NCBI GenBank assembly: GCA_011525665.1
Contig: WYAU01000029.1
Coordinates: 1-44,110 of the forward strand
Length of the DNA: 44,110 nucleotides
Reading direction: 5' to 3'
From: Candidatus Brocadia sp.
GTDB taxonomy: Bacteria; Planctomycetota; Brocadiia; Brocadiales; Brocadiaceae
Below are positions 16,609 to 25,854 of the stretch, piece after piece (positions within the stretch are counted from its first letter, which is position 1; each line of letters opens with the position of its first letter). The notes under the pieces are model-generated. The model had not been told where the DNA came from. It saw only the letters and a program-made list of their open reading frames with translations, and made no database searches. Position numbers and translations under genes: made by a program.

Positions 16609-17103
16609 TTATTTATAATTGATAAATTGCATGGCGAAATCGTAGTTTTGATCTTTTATTGCCTTAATAATTGTCTGTAAGTCATCTATCTTTTGGCCTG
16701 AGACCCGCACCTTGTCTTCCTGAATCTGTGCCTGGAGCTTGAGTTTTAAGCCTTTTATAAATTTTACGAGTTCCCTGGCCTTTTCCATGGGGATGCCCGA
16801 TTGAAAGGTAAGCACCCTCCGGACAGTTCCTCCCAACGCCTTCTCTGCCTTGCCAAAATCAAGCGCTTTCGGGGGTATTCCCCTTTTTTCGAGTTTCTCC
16901 TTTAAAATATCCGTCAGGCATTCCATCTTATAATCGTCATCGGCAATTAACATTATCGAGTTATCGTTACTCAACGTGACAGATGATTTACTTCCCTTGA
17001 AGTCATATCGTACTGCAATCTGTTTCTTTGTTTGATCGACCGCATTATTAACCTCGTGCATTTCTATCTTACAAACGATGTCAAATGAATGCGTTTCTGC
17101 CAT
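16609..17103 (-). CDS. yajQ: YajQ family nucleotide-binding protein (UPF0234)
   Basis: 164 residues, full family length. It begins AETHSFDIVCKIE, continues with VDQTKKQIAVRYDFKGS and ends in IKDQNYDFAMQFINYK, all hallmarks of YajQ. The fold is two RNP-like domains. E. coli YajQ binds nucleotides, and the Xanthomonas homologue XC_3703 is a c-di-GMP effector; binding here is inferred. GAGGAGA precedes the ATG. It lies 83 bases after the zincin gene and may be the last gene of that operon. Its presence next to many c-di-GMP riboswitches is notable. Confidence 0.95.
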   Translation of the reverse strand: MAETHSFDIVCKIEMHEVNNAVDQTKKQIAVRYDFKGSKSSVTLSNDNSIMLIADDDYKMECLTDILKEKLEKRGIPPKALDFGKAEKALGGTVRRVLTFQSGIPMEKARELVKFIKGLKLKLQAQIQEDKVRVSGQKIDDLQTIIKAIKDQNYDFAMQFINYK

Positions 17104-17186
17104 AGTGGTATCTCCTCAAAATTCATGTTTACCTTTAGCTGTCACTTGTTTCTCGTCATTGCGGAAACAGCGGTATTGTCCCGTTG

Positions 17187-17936
17187 TTAATAGCCTAATT
17201 TTCGTATTTCTTCCTCGGTAAAACCAACAAAATGCGCCACTTCATGACGGACAACTTTTTTAATTCTTTGCTTAATCTCCTCATCGGAACGGCAGATGTT
17301 TTCGATGTTTGCCTGATAGAGGGTAATCCTTTCCGGCATGGTTCCGTAATGCCAAACACTTTTCTTGTTGAGCGGCACACCCTGAAATAACCCGAGCAAT
17401 GTGGTATCTGACGTCAGCTTTAATTTTTCCATTATACGACTATTTGGCTTGTCTTCCACGATTATGGACACATTCGATAAACGATCCCTTACCACGTGAG
17501 GCAATTCATGGATCGCATCAATCACCAGCCGGTCAAAAACCGTTGTGTGTTGCACGTCGTGTCCTTCCGGAGGCATTTCTCCCGGTGCATAAGTGTCGGT
17601 TTCAGAAATATGATATTTGCTCAAAAAAATTTTTGCTATTAAATAAATTATTCCACCACCCAGGGAAAAAGTTACCCAGAAATTCCATCCGTGCACCAGC
17701 ATGACTCCCCCTGCTGCTCCCAGGAGGGCGATGATACCAAAAAATCCCAATAACACCCAAAACCCTTTTGTTTCCTGCGGGATTATAGTATCGGCAATAA
17801 GGGGCGCCAGTTCCATACCGCAGCCAAAACATTTCATACGGCCGGTCTTGCGGTATTCATCGAAATGAAACACTTTACCACAATGAAAACAGTGTAATAA
17901 CCCCGGGTCCTTTTCTGCAGATTTTGAGTATTCCAT
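17187..17936 (-). CDS. Membrane zincin-like metallopeptidase with zinc ribbon
   Basis: 249 residues. The N-terminus has two Cys pairs (CFHCG at about 16-20, CFGCG at about 36-40), a zinc-ribbon pattern. Two membrane helices follow (about 60-78 and 83-105). The C-terminal domain (about 130-249) resembles the predicted Zn-peptidase family Zincin_1 (pfam06262), with VRHEVAHFVGFTEEE carrying the HExxH zinc site. Substrate unknown. The ATG at 17936 overlaps the TGA of the upstream DUF481 gene by one base (TGATG), so it is translationally coupled. It belongs to the TetR-MscS-DUF481 operon; with a channel and an outer-membrane protein as partners, an envelope maintenance role is plausible but inferred. 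Confidence 0.8.
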   Translation of the reverse strand: MEYSKSAEKDPGLLHCFHCGKVFHFDEYRKTGRMKCFGCGMELAPLIADTIIPQETKGFWVLLGFFGIIALLGAAGGVMLVHGWNFWVTFSLGGGIIYLIAKIFLSKYHISETDTYAPGEMPPEGHDVQHTTVFDRLVIDAIHELPHVVRDRLSNVSIIVEDKPNSRIMEKLKLTSDTTLLGLFQGVPLNKKSVWHYGTMPERITLYQANIENICRSDEEIKQRIKKVVRHEVAHFVGFTEEEIRKLGY

Positions 17937-19093
17937 CAAAAATTGTATCCCACGCTGCCAATTATCGCCCTATCCTCTTTTTCTTTGCCATCTCCCGGCG
18001 TATTGTCATACTGGTCAAGCAGTTCCAGGTTTACCAATAAGGACTTTGTAAGATTATGTTTTATTCCCACGCCGGAATCCAATCGCCAATCGTCACGCTC
18101 TTCTGCGCTTTGTATATATTCTGTTTTTGCATAAAACGCAGTCGTAGGAAGGATTTGCCAATCGAAATATTGTCCCACCCTTATACCCAAAGCTTCCTCT
18201 GTAATGTCCCCATGAAATCTTTCATAGGTGTAAGCAGGGCCACCTTCTGCCTTATATTTCAGGGCTTCCTTGAGGATGAAACGGAAACCTATGCCGGGGG
18301 AGGAAATGAGCCGGTAATTTAAGTTCTCTATTTCATCATGCTCGAAGTACTGGTTAAAAAAAGAATAGAGCCTGAGTGTGTGCTTGTATTCGTACTTCAT
18401 CGTAGCTCTTTGTTCATTGATAGTTTCTTCATCTACGTCCGTGTCTCTGTTGGTCACTACCTCATAGCGGGCGAACGCATCAAAATAGATGTTATCCCGG
18501 TTTCTTTCTCGTGAATATTCTCCCTTGGCATGCATGGAAGTTGACTCCGTATTTCCGTCTTTTATATTAACGCCGGCGCCAATGCTCCCTTTCCACGTCT
18601 TGGGGGGGGGAGAAGAACTCTGCCCTGTTGCAGCCTTTGTTTCAGGGACACCGGCCGGGGCGCCTGGTTGCCCCGTTTTTTGTGTATCAGAGACAGAGGC
18701 TGCCGTTTGCGCCGTCTGTTTCACTCCGTGTTCAAAAAAGGGACGGCGTCCGTGTGTCTCTTCAGGATAGATGTCCGACACCTTATCCGTCGTCATAAGA
18801 TTCATGTCCTTCGCGGATAAACTATTCGCAGTTGTAAGAATTGAAAATTTCTTCTGAGTTCCTTCATGATTTAAAATAATGACCTCTTTGTCCCTCGAAA
18901 TAAGGCTGATGATGCGCCAGTGAAGGAAGCTGATGCTGTCTCCGCTGTGCCTGATGGAGAGATAGTCCTCATCGGCGCCCACCACTTCACCCACGATAAT
19001 ATCGCCGTCGATTGTTTTTACCTCCTCGCAAAACACCCTATCCATAAGGCACAAATAAACTACCGCAAGAAATACAAAAATCAGCTTATACAT
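17936..19093 (-). CDS. DUF481 outer-membrane beta-barrel protein
   Basis: 385 residues. A signal peptide (YKLIFVFLAVVYLCLMDRVFC) is followed by a small beta domain (about 25-100, VKTIDGDIIVGEVVGAD, as in many DUF481 proteins), a Pro/Ala/Gly/Ser-rich linker (about 125-165) and a barrel domain (about 170-385) of alternating strands ending in the aromatic GSVGYNF, a typical outer-membrane insertion signal. E. coli YdiY belongs to this family; function is unknown. The ATG at 19093 overlaps the stop of the MscS gene by 8 bases; two upstream in-frame ATGs exist within that gene. Middle member of a four-gene operon. Confidence 0.85.
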   Translation of the reverse strand: MYKLIFVFLAVVYLCLMDRVFCEEVKTIDGDIIVGEVVGADEDYLSIRHSGDSISFLHWRIISLISRDKEVIILNHEGTQKKFSILTTANSLSAKDMNLMTTDKVSDIYPEETHGRRPFFEHGVKQTAQTAASVSDTQKTGQPGAPAGVPETKAATGQSSSPPPKTWKGSIGAGVNIKDGNTESTSMHAKGEYSRERNRDNIYFDAFARYEVVTNRDTDVDEETINEQRATMKYEYKHTLRLYSFFNQYFEHDEIENLNYRLISSPGIGFRFILKEALKYKAEGGPAYTYERFHGDITEEALGIRVGQYFDWQILPTTAFYAKTEYIQSAEERDDWRLDSGVGIKHNLTKSLLVNLELLDQYDNTPGDGKEKEDRAIIGSVGYNF

Positions 19094-22000
19094 CCGTCTT
19101 TTTATTATCCTGATTATCATTTTGTTTAACATATCCCTGAATATCCTGGAAAGAAAAAGGCGTTACGGAACGTATATGGATATCCCTCTGGGGGAAGGCA
19201 ATTACGATATTATTTTTTTTAAATACCTCATCGATTGCGAAATTGAGTTCACTCATGGTAAACCAGCGTTTTCCGGGATCGTCTCCCCAGAAAAATAATT
19301 CAAATTTCAATGCAGAGTCCCCAAATTCAGAGAAGCGCACAAAAGGCTCCGGATATGTCCTTACATTGGGATTTTGCCGGGCAATCTCCAGCAAGCACTT
19401 TTTTACCAGCGCTGTATCGGAACCATACGCGACTCCCACCTTTACGGAACCCCTCATACGCGCAGAGGGATTTGTCCAGTTGGTTATCCTGCTTTCGACA
19501 AACTTTGAATTGGGCACCGTTATGGTGATCTCGTCCGGAGTGGTAAGCGTCGTGCTTCGTGCACTGATCCTATCGATTGTACCCAAGGTGCCGTCCTCCA
19601 GAGTAATAACGTCTCCTACGCGCATGGGACGCTCAAAGAGCAGAATAATGCCGCTTACGAAATTACTGATGATGTTCTGCATTCCAAACCCGATACCGAT
19701 ACCGAAGGCACCCGCAAAAAATGCCAAACTTCTCAGGGGAATTCCCGCTATGCTCAGGCCGATAAGCGACGAGATGCCAATAATGACATATCGCGTAAGG
19801 GTAGAGAGCGTTTGCTTCAGTCCACGGTCGAGTCGAAGTTTGTAAAATACCTTTTCATCAAGCAGCTTTTTTATGTACCGTGCGATAAAAAAGGAAAGAA
19901 AGAGCACAATCAGCGCAACAATGATCTTTATGGGTGTTGTATACCTGCCTTCTTCAAAGAAAAAACGATATTTGAGCCCGCTGCCAATGGCTCTTAAAAC
20001 CATCCCTATCTGTCCGAATATTTTCTGTACCAGATAGGGGGCGGCGGGCGAACCCAGCGCGTCACGAAATGTCCCTACCCATACGCGAATAATGACGATT
20101 GCAGCGACAATCGAGACGAGGTAATTCAGTGAAATATGGTATAGTGCCGTAACGCCATGAAATCTTTTTTCCTCAGGGGTGCCTTTTTTCAGATTTTCCT
20201 TTACCAGGCGCGCTTCTCTCATACGGAACAAACGGTTATAGAAATATTTCCACGCCCAAAAAGCGATAAATGCGATAACAAAGCTTTTAATGCACGTCAT
20301 CAACAATACATAGGAAAGGACCGGATACCCGAGCGTCCTTATCGCAAACAGCACTACAACAAAGAAAATAAAAACGGGATAGATTATTCTTATTATGCGG
20401 TGAATAAGCTTGCCGAATTGGGTTTCTGCACTCGGCAATAATTTGAATATCAAAGTCTTCTGGGTTGCAATCCACAGCAAAAGCACTAATATGCCCACCC
20501 GGTAGATAAACCAGAGCAATTCAACGACATCATGCCGGTACCCCAACGTCGTCAGAACGGCGATCAGCGATAAAGAAATCAAGGAGAACAAGAGAATGGC
20601 GCTTAATGATTTATAAAGATGCCGGGGAGAAATATACGCCAACGAGGTGACTAATTTTTTATCTCCTTTTTCGGGACTGAAGGACTCGGTGAGAAAGCTT
20701 TTCAGGATTCTATATACTGCAAAAAAGATCAATACATATATCGTCGCTGTTATTACGGGTGTTTTTACGGCAAAAATGCCGGGTATGGACACAGAAAGGA
20801 TGGCGAGCCATATGGCATATATACTCTTCTTAAGCACGAGTAAAAGGCTGGGAAACAGCCGTGATTTGTAATAGGATAGGTCTGCCGTTTCATACAATGC
20901 CTGTGATTTAAACGTACTCCACAGGTAAATTTGTTTTTTGGAAAAATAAAATCCGGCAAGGAGCCCGGCTAATCCGCATAATCGTATCCAGAAAGTAACC
21001 GTTCGGCTTTTATCGGAGACATATAAGAGAAAATTCTTTGCGTGAGCCTGAATTATGGCGTAAAAAGGGTCCGCCTGCTCGTAGCAATACAGCGCGTCTT
21101 TATATACCGCTTTCAGTGTCTGAGATGAAATAGTGCTTTCTATCCTCGTCCAAACATTGGCAGCCTTCAGGTTAATCAACTTTTCTTTCGTCTTTTCCAG
21201 CAGGACCAGCGCATTTTTTTTGATTTCCCATCGTTCCTGCAGTCTGTCCAGTCTCGTTGATATAAGTCCGGATTGCTCTTCTATGGCATTCATGATTTGT
21301 TTTGCATACTCTATTGCCTGACGCGCCAACCCCCTGTCCCTGAAAGAAGCCGACTCATCTTGAACCTTTGCTATTTCTTCCCGGGACTTGTCCAAATTTT
21401 CCGAAAGAAGCTTTTTCTCCTCATTTACCGACGGTATGAGGCTTTCCAGTGCCGTAATCGATTCAGAGAACCGCCGTATGTCTGCCTCTATTTTCTTTAT
21501 CGATTCGTCAATCTCTTTTGTTGTTCCTCCCCTGCTTAATAAAAGGCCAATTTCCGCCTCTAACTTCTTATATTCGGTAAAGTCTTTATATCTCTGGGAG
21601 CCTTCCGTGATAAGTTCATCTTTTCTTTTGGCAATAAGCGCGGTCTGTTTATGAACTTCAGCCTCCAACTCCAATACCCGCTTTTTTTCCGGGGAGGTGG
21701 TTGTCATTTGTTCCAGGGCAATTTCCTCACTTTTTCTTGCCGCTTCCTGCAAGGTTTTTTCAACTTCAGCCTTGGTACTTTCAGCGGCCTTACGGCTTTC
21801 CTCCTCGGCCTTTTTTGCCGCCTCCAATTCTGCCTGTTTCTTTGCTAATTCATCCTCCCTTATCCTTTCTTCCAGGCGTTTTGCCTTTTCGGTTAAAAAT
21901 GCCGCATTGTATTCCGCGTTCTTCAATTCCAGTTGCGCCTTATCGAAACGGATCTTAGACGTTCCGAGGCGCGTCTCAAATATGGCAATCCACTGGCTGC

Positions 22001-22814
22001 CAATGGCTTTTTTCCAGAGTAAAATGCTATCGATTTTTTCCTGCAGCTTACCGGCATCTTCTGCGTTTCCGATTTCTGTTTTTAAAGATTCTAAATATTT
22101 CTCAAGCTTCCGTTCCTCTTCAGACACCTTCGATTTAATCTCTTCCAATCTTTTCGTAAAAAAGGCGATCACCGATTCCTTCTCTTTAATGCCGGCCTGC
22201 ACTGCGCTTATGTAGTTTTTAGCAATTTCGGCCTCTTTTTTCACGATAGGAGCGTGTTCATGGGACGACAAAAGTGTCTCTTCCAGACCCAGGATCGATT
22301 TTAACAGCACTACGATTCCGTCATGGGCCTTTGACTGATCGTAAAGCACTTCTATCCTGTCCTTGTATGTCTCTATCTGCTCATTGTCTATATCTATTTT
22401 CTCCTTAACAATGGCAATTTCTTTATCCAGTAATTCCAAAAATTTTTGATTGACTTTCTTGCCAAGGTAATCCATCCTTTCTTGGTGAAGATTTTCAAGA
22501 TGGGTGCCCATGGTTTTAATATCCCGCTCCAAATTGGCAATAAAAGAATGTGTTTCTTCTATTGATTTTGCAACAGCAGCCTTTATCTCTTCTTCCCGTT
22601 GCTTCGCTTTTCTAAAATCTTCTCCCGTTACAATTACACCCTTTTCCGAAAGCCTTATTTCAATATCTTTTTTTTCCCCATTTTGCGCCTGAATACCGGT
22701 GCATAAGCACAACCATATGAAGAAAATACTCAGACTGAACGGTAACCCACTGCAGAAAAGAGGGTTAAGAACAAACAGTGCTCTTTTTTTAAACATCACA
22801 TACCTCAAAAGCAT
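19086..22814 (-). CDS. Large MscK/MscM-like mechanosensitive channel
   Basis: A 1242-residue inner-membrane channel of the MscS superfamily. A signal peptide or first helix is followed by about 530 periplasmic residues of predicted coiled coil (Glu/Lys/Ala/Leu heptads), then about ten membrane helices (about 610-1010). The C-terminal MscS core has the pore-lining helix and GFGMQNIISNFVSGIILLFE, the beta domain RVGDVITLEDG and TVPNSKF, and the alpha/beta end. It opens under membrane tension to release solutes during osmotic downshift. GGGAGGA lies 6 bases before ATG 22814; a TTG two codons earlier is less likely. It lies 68 bases after the TetR gene, and its stop overlaps the DUF481 start. Confidence 0.93.
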   Translation of the reverse strand: MLLRYVMFKKRALFVLNPLFCSGLPFSLSIFFIWLCLCTGIQAQNGEKKDIEIRLSEKGVIVTGEDFRKAKQREEEIKAAVAKSIEETHSFIANLERDIKTMGTHLENLHQERMDYLGKKVNQKFLELLDKEIAIVKEKIDIDNEQIETYKDRIEVLYDQSKAHDGIVVLLKSILGLEETLLSSHEHAPIVKKEAEIAKNYISAVQAGIKEKESVIAFFTKRLEEIKSKVSEEERKLEKYLESLKTEIGNAEDAGKLQEKIDSILLWKKAIGSQWIAIFETRLGTSKIRFDKAQLELKNAEYNAAFLTEKAKRLEERIREDELAKKQAELEAAKKAEEESRKAAESTKAEVEKTLQEAARKSEEIALEQMTTTSPEKKRVLELEAEVHKQTALIAKRKDELITEGSQRYKDFTEYKKLEAEIGLLLSRGGTTKEIDESIKKIEADIRRFSESITALESLIPSVNEEKKLLSENLDKSREEIAKVQDESASFRDRGLARQAIEYAKQIMNAIEEQSGLISTRLDRLQERWEIKKNALVLLEKTKEKLINLKAANVWTRIESTISSQTLKAVYKDALYCYEQADPFYAIIQAHAKNFLLYVSDKSRTVTFWIRLCGLAGLLAGFYFSKKQIYLWSTFKSQALYETADLSYYKSRLFPSLLLVLKKSIYAIWLAILSVSIPGIFAVKTPVITATIYVLIFFAVYRILKSFLTESFSPEKGDKKLVTSLAYISPRHLYKSLSAILLFSLISLSLIAVLTTLGYRHDVVELLWFIYRVGILVLLLWIATQKTLIFKLLPSAETQFGKLIHRIIRIIYPVFIFFVVVLFAIRTLGYPVLSYVLLMTCIKSFVIAFIAFWAWKYFYNRLFRMREARLVKENLKKGTPEEKRFHGVTALYHISLNYLVSIVAAIVIIRVWVGTFRDALGSPAAPYLVQKIFGQIGMVLRAIGSGLKYRFFFEEGRYTTPIKIIVALIVLFLSFFIARYIKKLLDEKVFYKLRLDRGLKQTLSTLTRYVIIGISSLIGLSIAGIPLRSLAFFAGAFGIGIGFGMQNIISNFVSGIILLFERPMRVGDVITLEDGTLGTIDRISARSTTLTTPDEITITVPNSKFVESRITNWTNPSARMRGSVKVGVAYGSDTALVKKCLLEIARQNPNVRTYPEPFVRFSEFGDSALKFELFFWGDDPGKRWFTMSELNFAIDEVFKKNNIVIAFPQRDIHIRSVTPFSFQDIQGYVKQNDNQDNKKTDV

Positions 22815-22882
22815 AAACAATCCTCCCTGCCACCTGTAAGTATTTTTCCCATCTCATACCGGTTTTTGAAAAAGCCTGCACG

Positions 22883-23473
22883 CTAAGCGCCTATTCCGCT
22901 TTTATAAATATTCCACAAATCGGAATGAATTTTCTGTGGAACAAAACGGAAGTTTTTGTATGACCACACTGTTATAGTCGATTGAATGAGTCCCATAAAC
23001 ACGATTGCAGATACCTTTGGATTAATGTCTTTTCTCACTAGCCCTAATTTTAAAGCGGAAGAAAGTAATTTTTCTATTCTTCGAAGATATTTTTGTATTA
23101 GCTGCGAAATCTTTCTTCGAATGACGGGGTCACTGAACTGCATAGCCCCCATAATGACCACGAAAGATGTTTTGCGCCTGTTTTTTGCCAGCGTGAGTTG
23201 TGCAAGCAGGATATTTTTAAGATTTTGTACCGGGTCATTTTCTACCGTCGCTTTATCCAGGGCTTCCATGAGGGTCTCCTCCACATTATCAATTAATAAA
23301 CTCAATATATCTCTTTTACTCTTAAAATGCCGGTAGATAGCCCCTTTGGTAGTTCCTATTTTCTCTGCGATCTCGCTTATAGTAACGTGTTCTATCCCTT
23401 GGGACGAAATGATGTTTCTGATAATATCTACAATCTGCTGCCTCCTGATCGCGGTAGATTTTCTAACCTGCAC
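22883..23473 (-). CDS. TetR/AcrR family transcriptional regulator
   Basis: 196 residues. The N-terminal helix-turn-helix (about 10-56) has the family pattern VTISEIAEKIGTTKGAIYRHFKSKRDI. The ligand domain is the YcdC/TetR_C type and ends in NIYKSGIGA. It starts with GTG behind AGGAGG. It is the first gene of the run TetR - MscS - DUF481 - zincin on the same strand and is likely to autoregulate that unit. The effector is unknown. About 650 bases upstream lack a convincing regulatory palindrome by eye. Confidence 0.93.
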   Translation of the reverse strand: MQVRKSTAIRRQQIVDIIRNIISSQGIEHVTISEIAEKIGTTKGAIYRHFKSKRDILSLLIDNVEETLMEALDKATVENDPVQNLKNILLAQLTLAKNRRKTSFVVIMGAMQFSDPVIRRKISQLIQKYLRRIEKLLSSALKLGLVRKDINPKVSAIVFMGLIQSTITVWSYKNFRFVPQKIHSDLWNIYKSGIGA

Positions 23474-23901
23474 GGTGCCTCCTTTTGCTCATAATCTGTC
23501 GTTTGTCTGCCGAACAAGCTGGCATAAAATTGCCGCTGAGAGAGTTGGCAATGACACAGCCTTTGCCTCCGGTCCCGGCGCCTTTTGCGATGGCAATTAA
23601 CGTGTAATGTTTTTTTAGTAAATTTTCGTAATATTTTAGCTTTTTGAAAAATTTCAGTAAAATGAAACTTAGCCGGGCAAGGACATTTCCTTATTTCCAA
23701 AATTCATTTTCAGGGGGCTTTCCCCCCCGCTGTATACTGTCCGCCCTTTGGGGCATAAAAGTTAACATCCCGGCATTTCGAAAGACAAAACACTTATCAT
23801 TTTTAAATACGGAACGGTACAAATTTTTATATTTGCATATTACAAAAATAAAAAATCATTATAAATAATAAAATTACAGATTGGAAATAAAACTTGGAGA
23901 G

Positions 23902-24036
23902 GTGAAAAAAAAGGGGGAATTAGCTACCGGAAATTGCGCGGTGGTTTTCTTCCCTGTGGGGAAGCCTATCGGTAATTACAGTGAAGAGAAGGAGCCGATC
24001 ATCATCCGGCTTAAAACACCGAGTGATGAGCGTTAA
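23902..24036 (+). CDS. Possible 44-residue protein, unknown
   Basis: A GTG-started frame reading VKKKGELATGNCAVVFFPVG and onward to IRLKTPSDER, with GGAG very close to the start (2 bases). Composition is protein-like, but no family is recognised and the ribosome site is badly spaced. It converges on narK and could be a remnant of a longer gene. Confidence 0.3.
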   Translation: MKKKGELATGNCAVVFFPVGKPIGNYSEEKEPIIIRLKTPSDER

Positions 24037-24068
24037 TGATGTGCCTTATTTTACGCTACGGAAATTCA

Positions 24069-24112
24069 GCGCTAATGCAGAGCGAAAAGATTTCTCCGAT
24101 CTGCATTAGCGC
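24069..24112. repeat. Perfect 12-bp inverted repeat after narK
   Basis: GCGCTAATGCAG (24069-24080) and CTGCATTAGCGC (24101-24112) with a 20-base loop, 16 bases after the narK stop. It can end or protect the sensor-PAS-narK transcript, but lacks a U run. Confidence 0.5.
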
Positions 24113-24127
24113 AACCCTCCGGCTTCA

Positions 24128-25339
24128 TTACACTGCAGTCGCTATTTTTCGCTGCGCGTTCGTCAGGGTTTTTTCCTCCATAAATGACAGACACATGAGA
24201 CACACGAGGGATACGAAGATATACCCGAGAGAGTAATTGTTGGTATAATCTTTTATTGTACCTAAAATTATAGGAAGAAAGAAGCCTCCCAGACCGCCGG
24301 CGGCACCTACCAGACCACCCACAGCACCCGTATCTTTTGGAAAGTATTCCGCCACGAGTTTATATACGACGCCATTACCTATCCCGAGACAGGTTCCCAT
24401 AATATAAAACACCATGAGTGAAGTTGCCAGCGATACGTTTAAATTAAGGAATATCGCTATGACAAGTACAATTACGGTAAGAAGCACCATTATTTTCCTT
24501 CCATTGAACCTGTCACCGAGATACCCACCCAGGATTCGGGTAAAGGACGAAAGAAATACAAATATCGATGTGAAGATTCCGGCCTGTACCGGTGAAATAT
24601 TATAAAAATCACAAAGATACGATGGCAGCCATATCGAAAAGCAAACAAAGAACCCAAAGAACATAAAATAAAACAGACAAAAGATCCAGGCCAGCCTGGA
24701 AGATTTATAGAGTTTCAGTTTGTCACCCAAGGTAGAAATCTTTACGTTCTCCGGTTTTGGGGCATTGGAAGTAAAAACCCAGTAGACAAAAGCCATCAAA
24801 AGCAAAGGAAAGGCATAAATGATAAATGCCTTATTCCATCCCAAAGACTCCGCGATAAATGGCGCCCCAAATGCTGAAAGGGCAGTACCTGCGTTACCCA
24901 CGCCATAAACTCCTAATGCAAAGCCTTGTTTTTTCTTTGGATACCATTCTGAAACATGCGGAATTCCAACAGCAAATGAAGAACCTATTAAACCGAAAAA
25001 AAATCCACACACTAACAACGAACCATAACTATGCGCAAAACCGGTAAAAAACAGGGATACGAAGCCAAACAGGAGCATGATGGTAAAAACGAGCCTTCCG
25101 CCAAACCTGTCTGTCACAATACCCATGGGAATTTTTGCAAGGGAACCAAGTAATACCGGAGTTGCTAGTAATAACCCAACCGCTGTGGAAGACAGGTTAA
25201 ACTCTGCCTGAAAATATATTGCCAAGGGTGCAAACAATGTCCAACCTGCAAAGCAGAGTGCAAATGCCAATGTTGCAAGTATCATTACCCTTGTGTTGCC
25301 CTGTGGTGCTTGTATCGATTCGTTCGCAGACATATTCAT
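24128..25339 (-). CDS. narK: NarK-type nitrate/nitrite transporter (MFS)
   Basis: 403 residues, twelve predicted membrane helices. MFS loop motif GIVTDRFGGR is present after helix 2. Both nitrate signatures are seen: the glycine-rich VGIPHVSEWYP...ALGVYGVGNAG stretch and GLVGAAGGLGGFFLP. Family members exchange or co-transport nitrate and nitrite across the inner membrane; direction here is not decidable. AGGAG lies 6 bases before the ATG. It is the last gene of an operon led by a CxxCH sensor and a PAS protein, suggesting that nitrogen-oxide or redox sensing controls or accompanies transport. Confidence 0.9.
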   Translation of the reverse strand: MNMSANESIQAPQGNTRVMILATLAFALCFAGWTLFAPLAIYFQAEFNLSSTAVGLLLATPVLLGSLAKIPMGIVTDRFGGRLVFTIMLLFGFVSLFFTGFAHSYGSLLVCGFFFGLIGSSFAVGIPHVSEWYPKKKQGFALGVYGVGNAGTALSAFGAPFIAESLGWNKAFIIYAFPLLLMAFVYWVFTSNAPKPENVKISTLGDKLKLYKSSRLAWIFCLFYFMFFGFFVCFSIWLPSYLCDFYNISPVQAGIFTSIFVFLSSFTRILGGYLGDRFNGRKIMVLLTVIVLVIAIFLNLNVSLATSLMVFYIMGTCLGIGNGVVYKLVAEYFPKDTGAVGGLVGAAGGLGGFFLPIILGTIKDYTNNYSLGYIFVSLVCLMCLSFMEEKTLTNAQRKIATAV

Positions 25340-25432
25340 AAAAATCTCCTGACATTGAAAATTTATCGTGTCACTGAAATCATTGCGATTTTACTGACGA
25401 TAATTAAGAAAATATTACAGTTCAAACAATTG

Positions 25433-25825
25433 TTAAGAGGGGTGTACACGCTGAAAGAATTTAAATTCGGTTTTTACCTTTAATGGACATTTATATAATC
25501 CTTCTGTAATCAGAGAACTTGTTTGCTTTATATAAAACAATGCATCATTCTTTGTCTTCATCAACGTAAAATAACCATATACCTGTCCATCGCGAAAAAG
25601 CATAGACAATGTCTTTTCATGGTCAAACGGATGTGCATATAATTCTTTGACTCGCTTCCCGATTACATCATCGGCTGAATTATAGCCAAAAAGCCTTGCA
25701 CCATTGGCATCGATATGGGTAACAACGCCATCGTAAGATGGTTCATATTCATACCAACCCTTCGCATCCTTTACATCGGGAAGCGTTTTTAATTCGCTCT
25801 CTGCTGACATCTGTTTATTGGCCAT
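25433..25825 (-). CDS. Single PAS-domain protein
   Basis: 130 residues. One PAS domain (about 28-115): DGVVTHIDANGARLFGYNSADDVIGKRVKELY is the classic PAS sequence. No output domain, HTH, kinase or GGDEF follows. GAGGAGG precedes the ATG. It lies 29 bases after the CxxCH sensor gene and 93 bases before narK in the same direction, so it probably partners with the sensor. The ligand, if any, is unknown. Confidence 0.88.
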   Translation of the reverse strand: MANKQMSAESELKTLPDVKDAKGWYEYEPSYDGVVTHIDANGARLFGYNSADDVIGKRVKELYAHPFDHEKTLSMLFRDGQVYGYFTLMKTKNDALFYIKQTSSLITEGLYKCPLKVKTEFKFFQRVHPS

Positions 25826-25854
25826 AGAAATCCTCCTCTCCCATAATTATATTT

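Larger units (their letters stand above)
23474..24127. other. Long spacer between the tetR and narK transcription units
   Basis: Contains the tetR promoter region on the minus strand, a possible 44-codon plus-strand gene (23902-24036) and the inverted repeat 24069-24112. The remaining DNA shows nothing clear. Confidence 0.5.
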
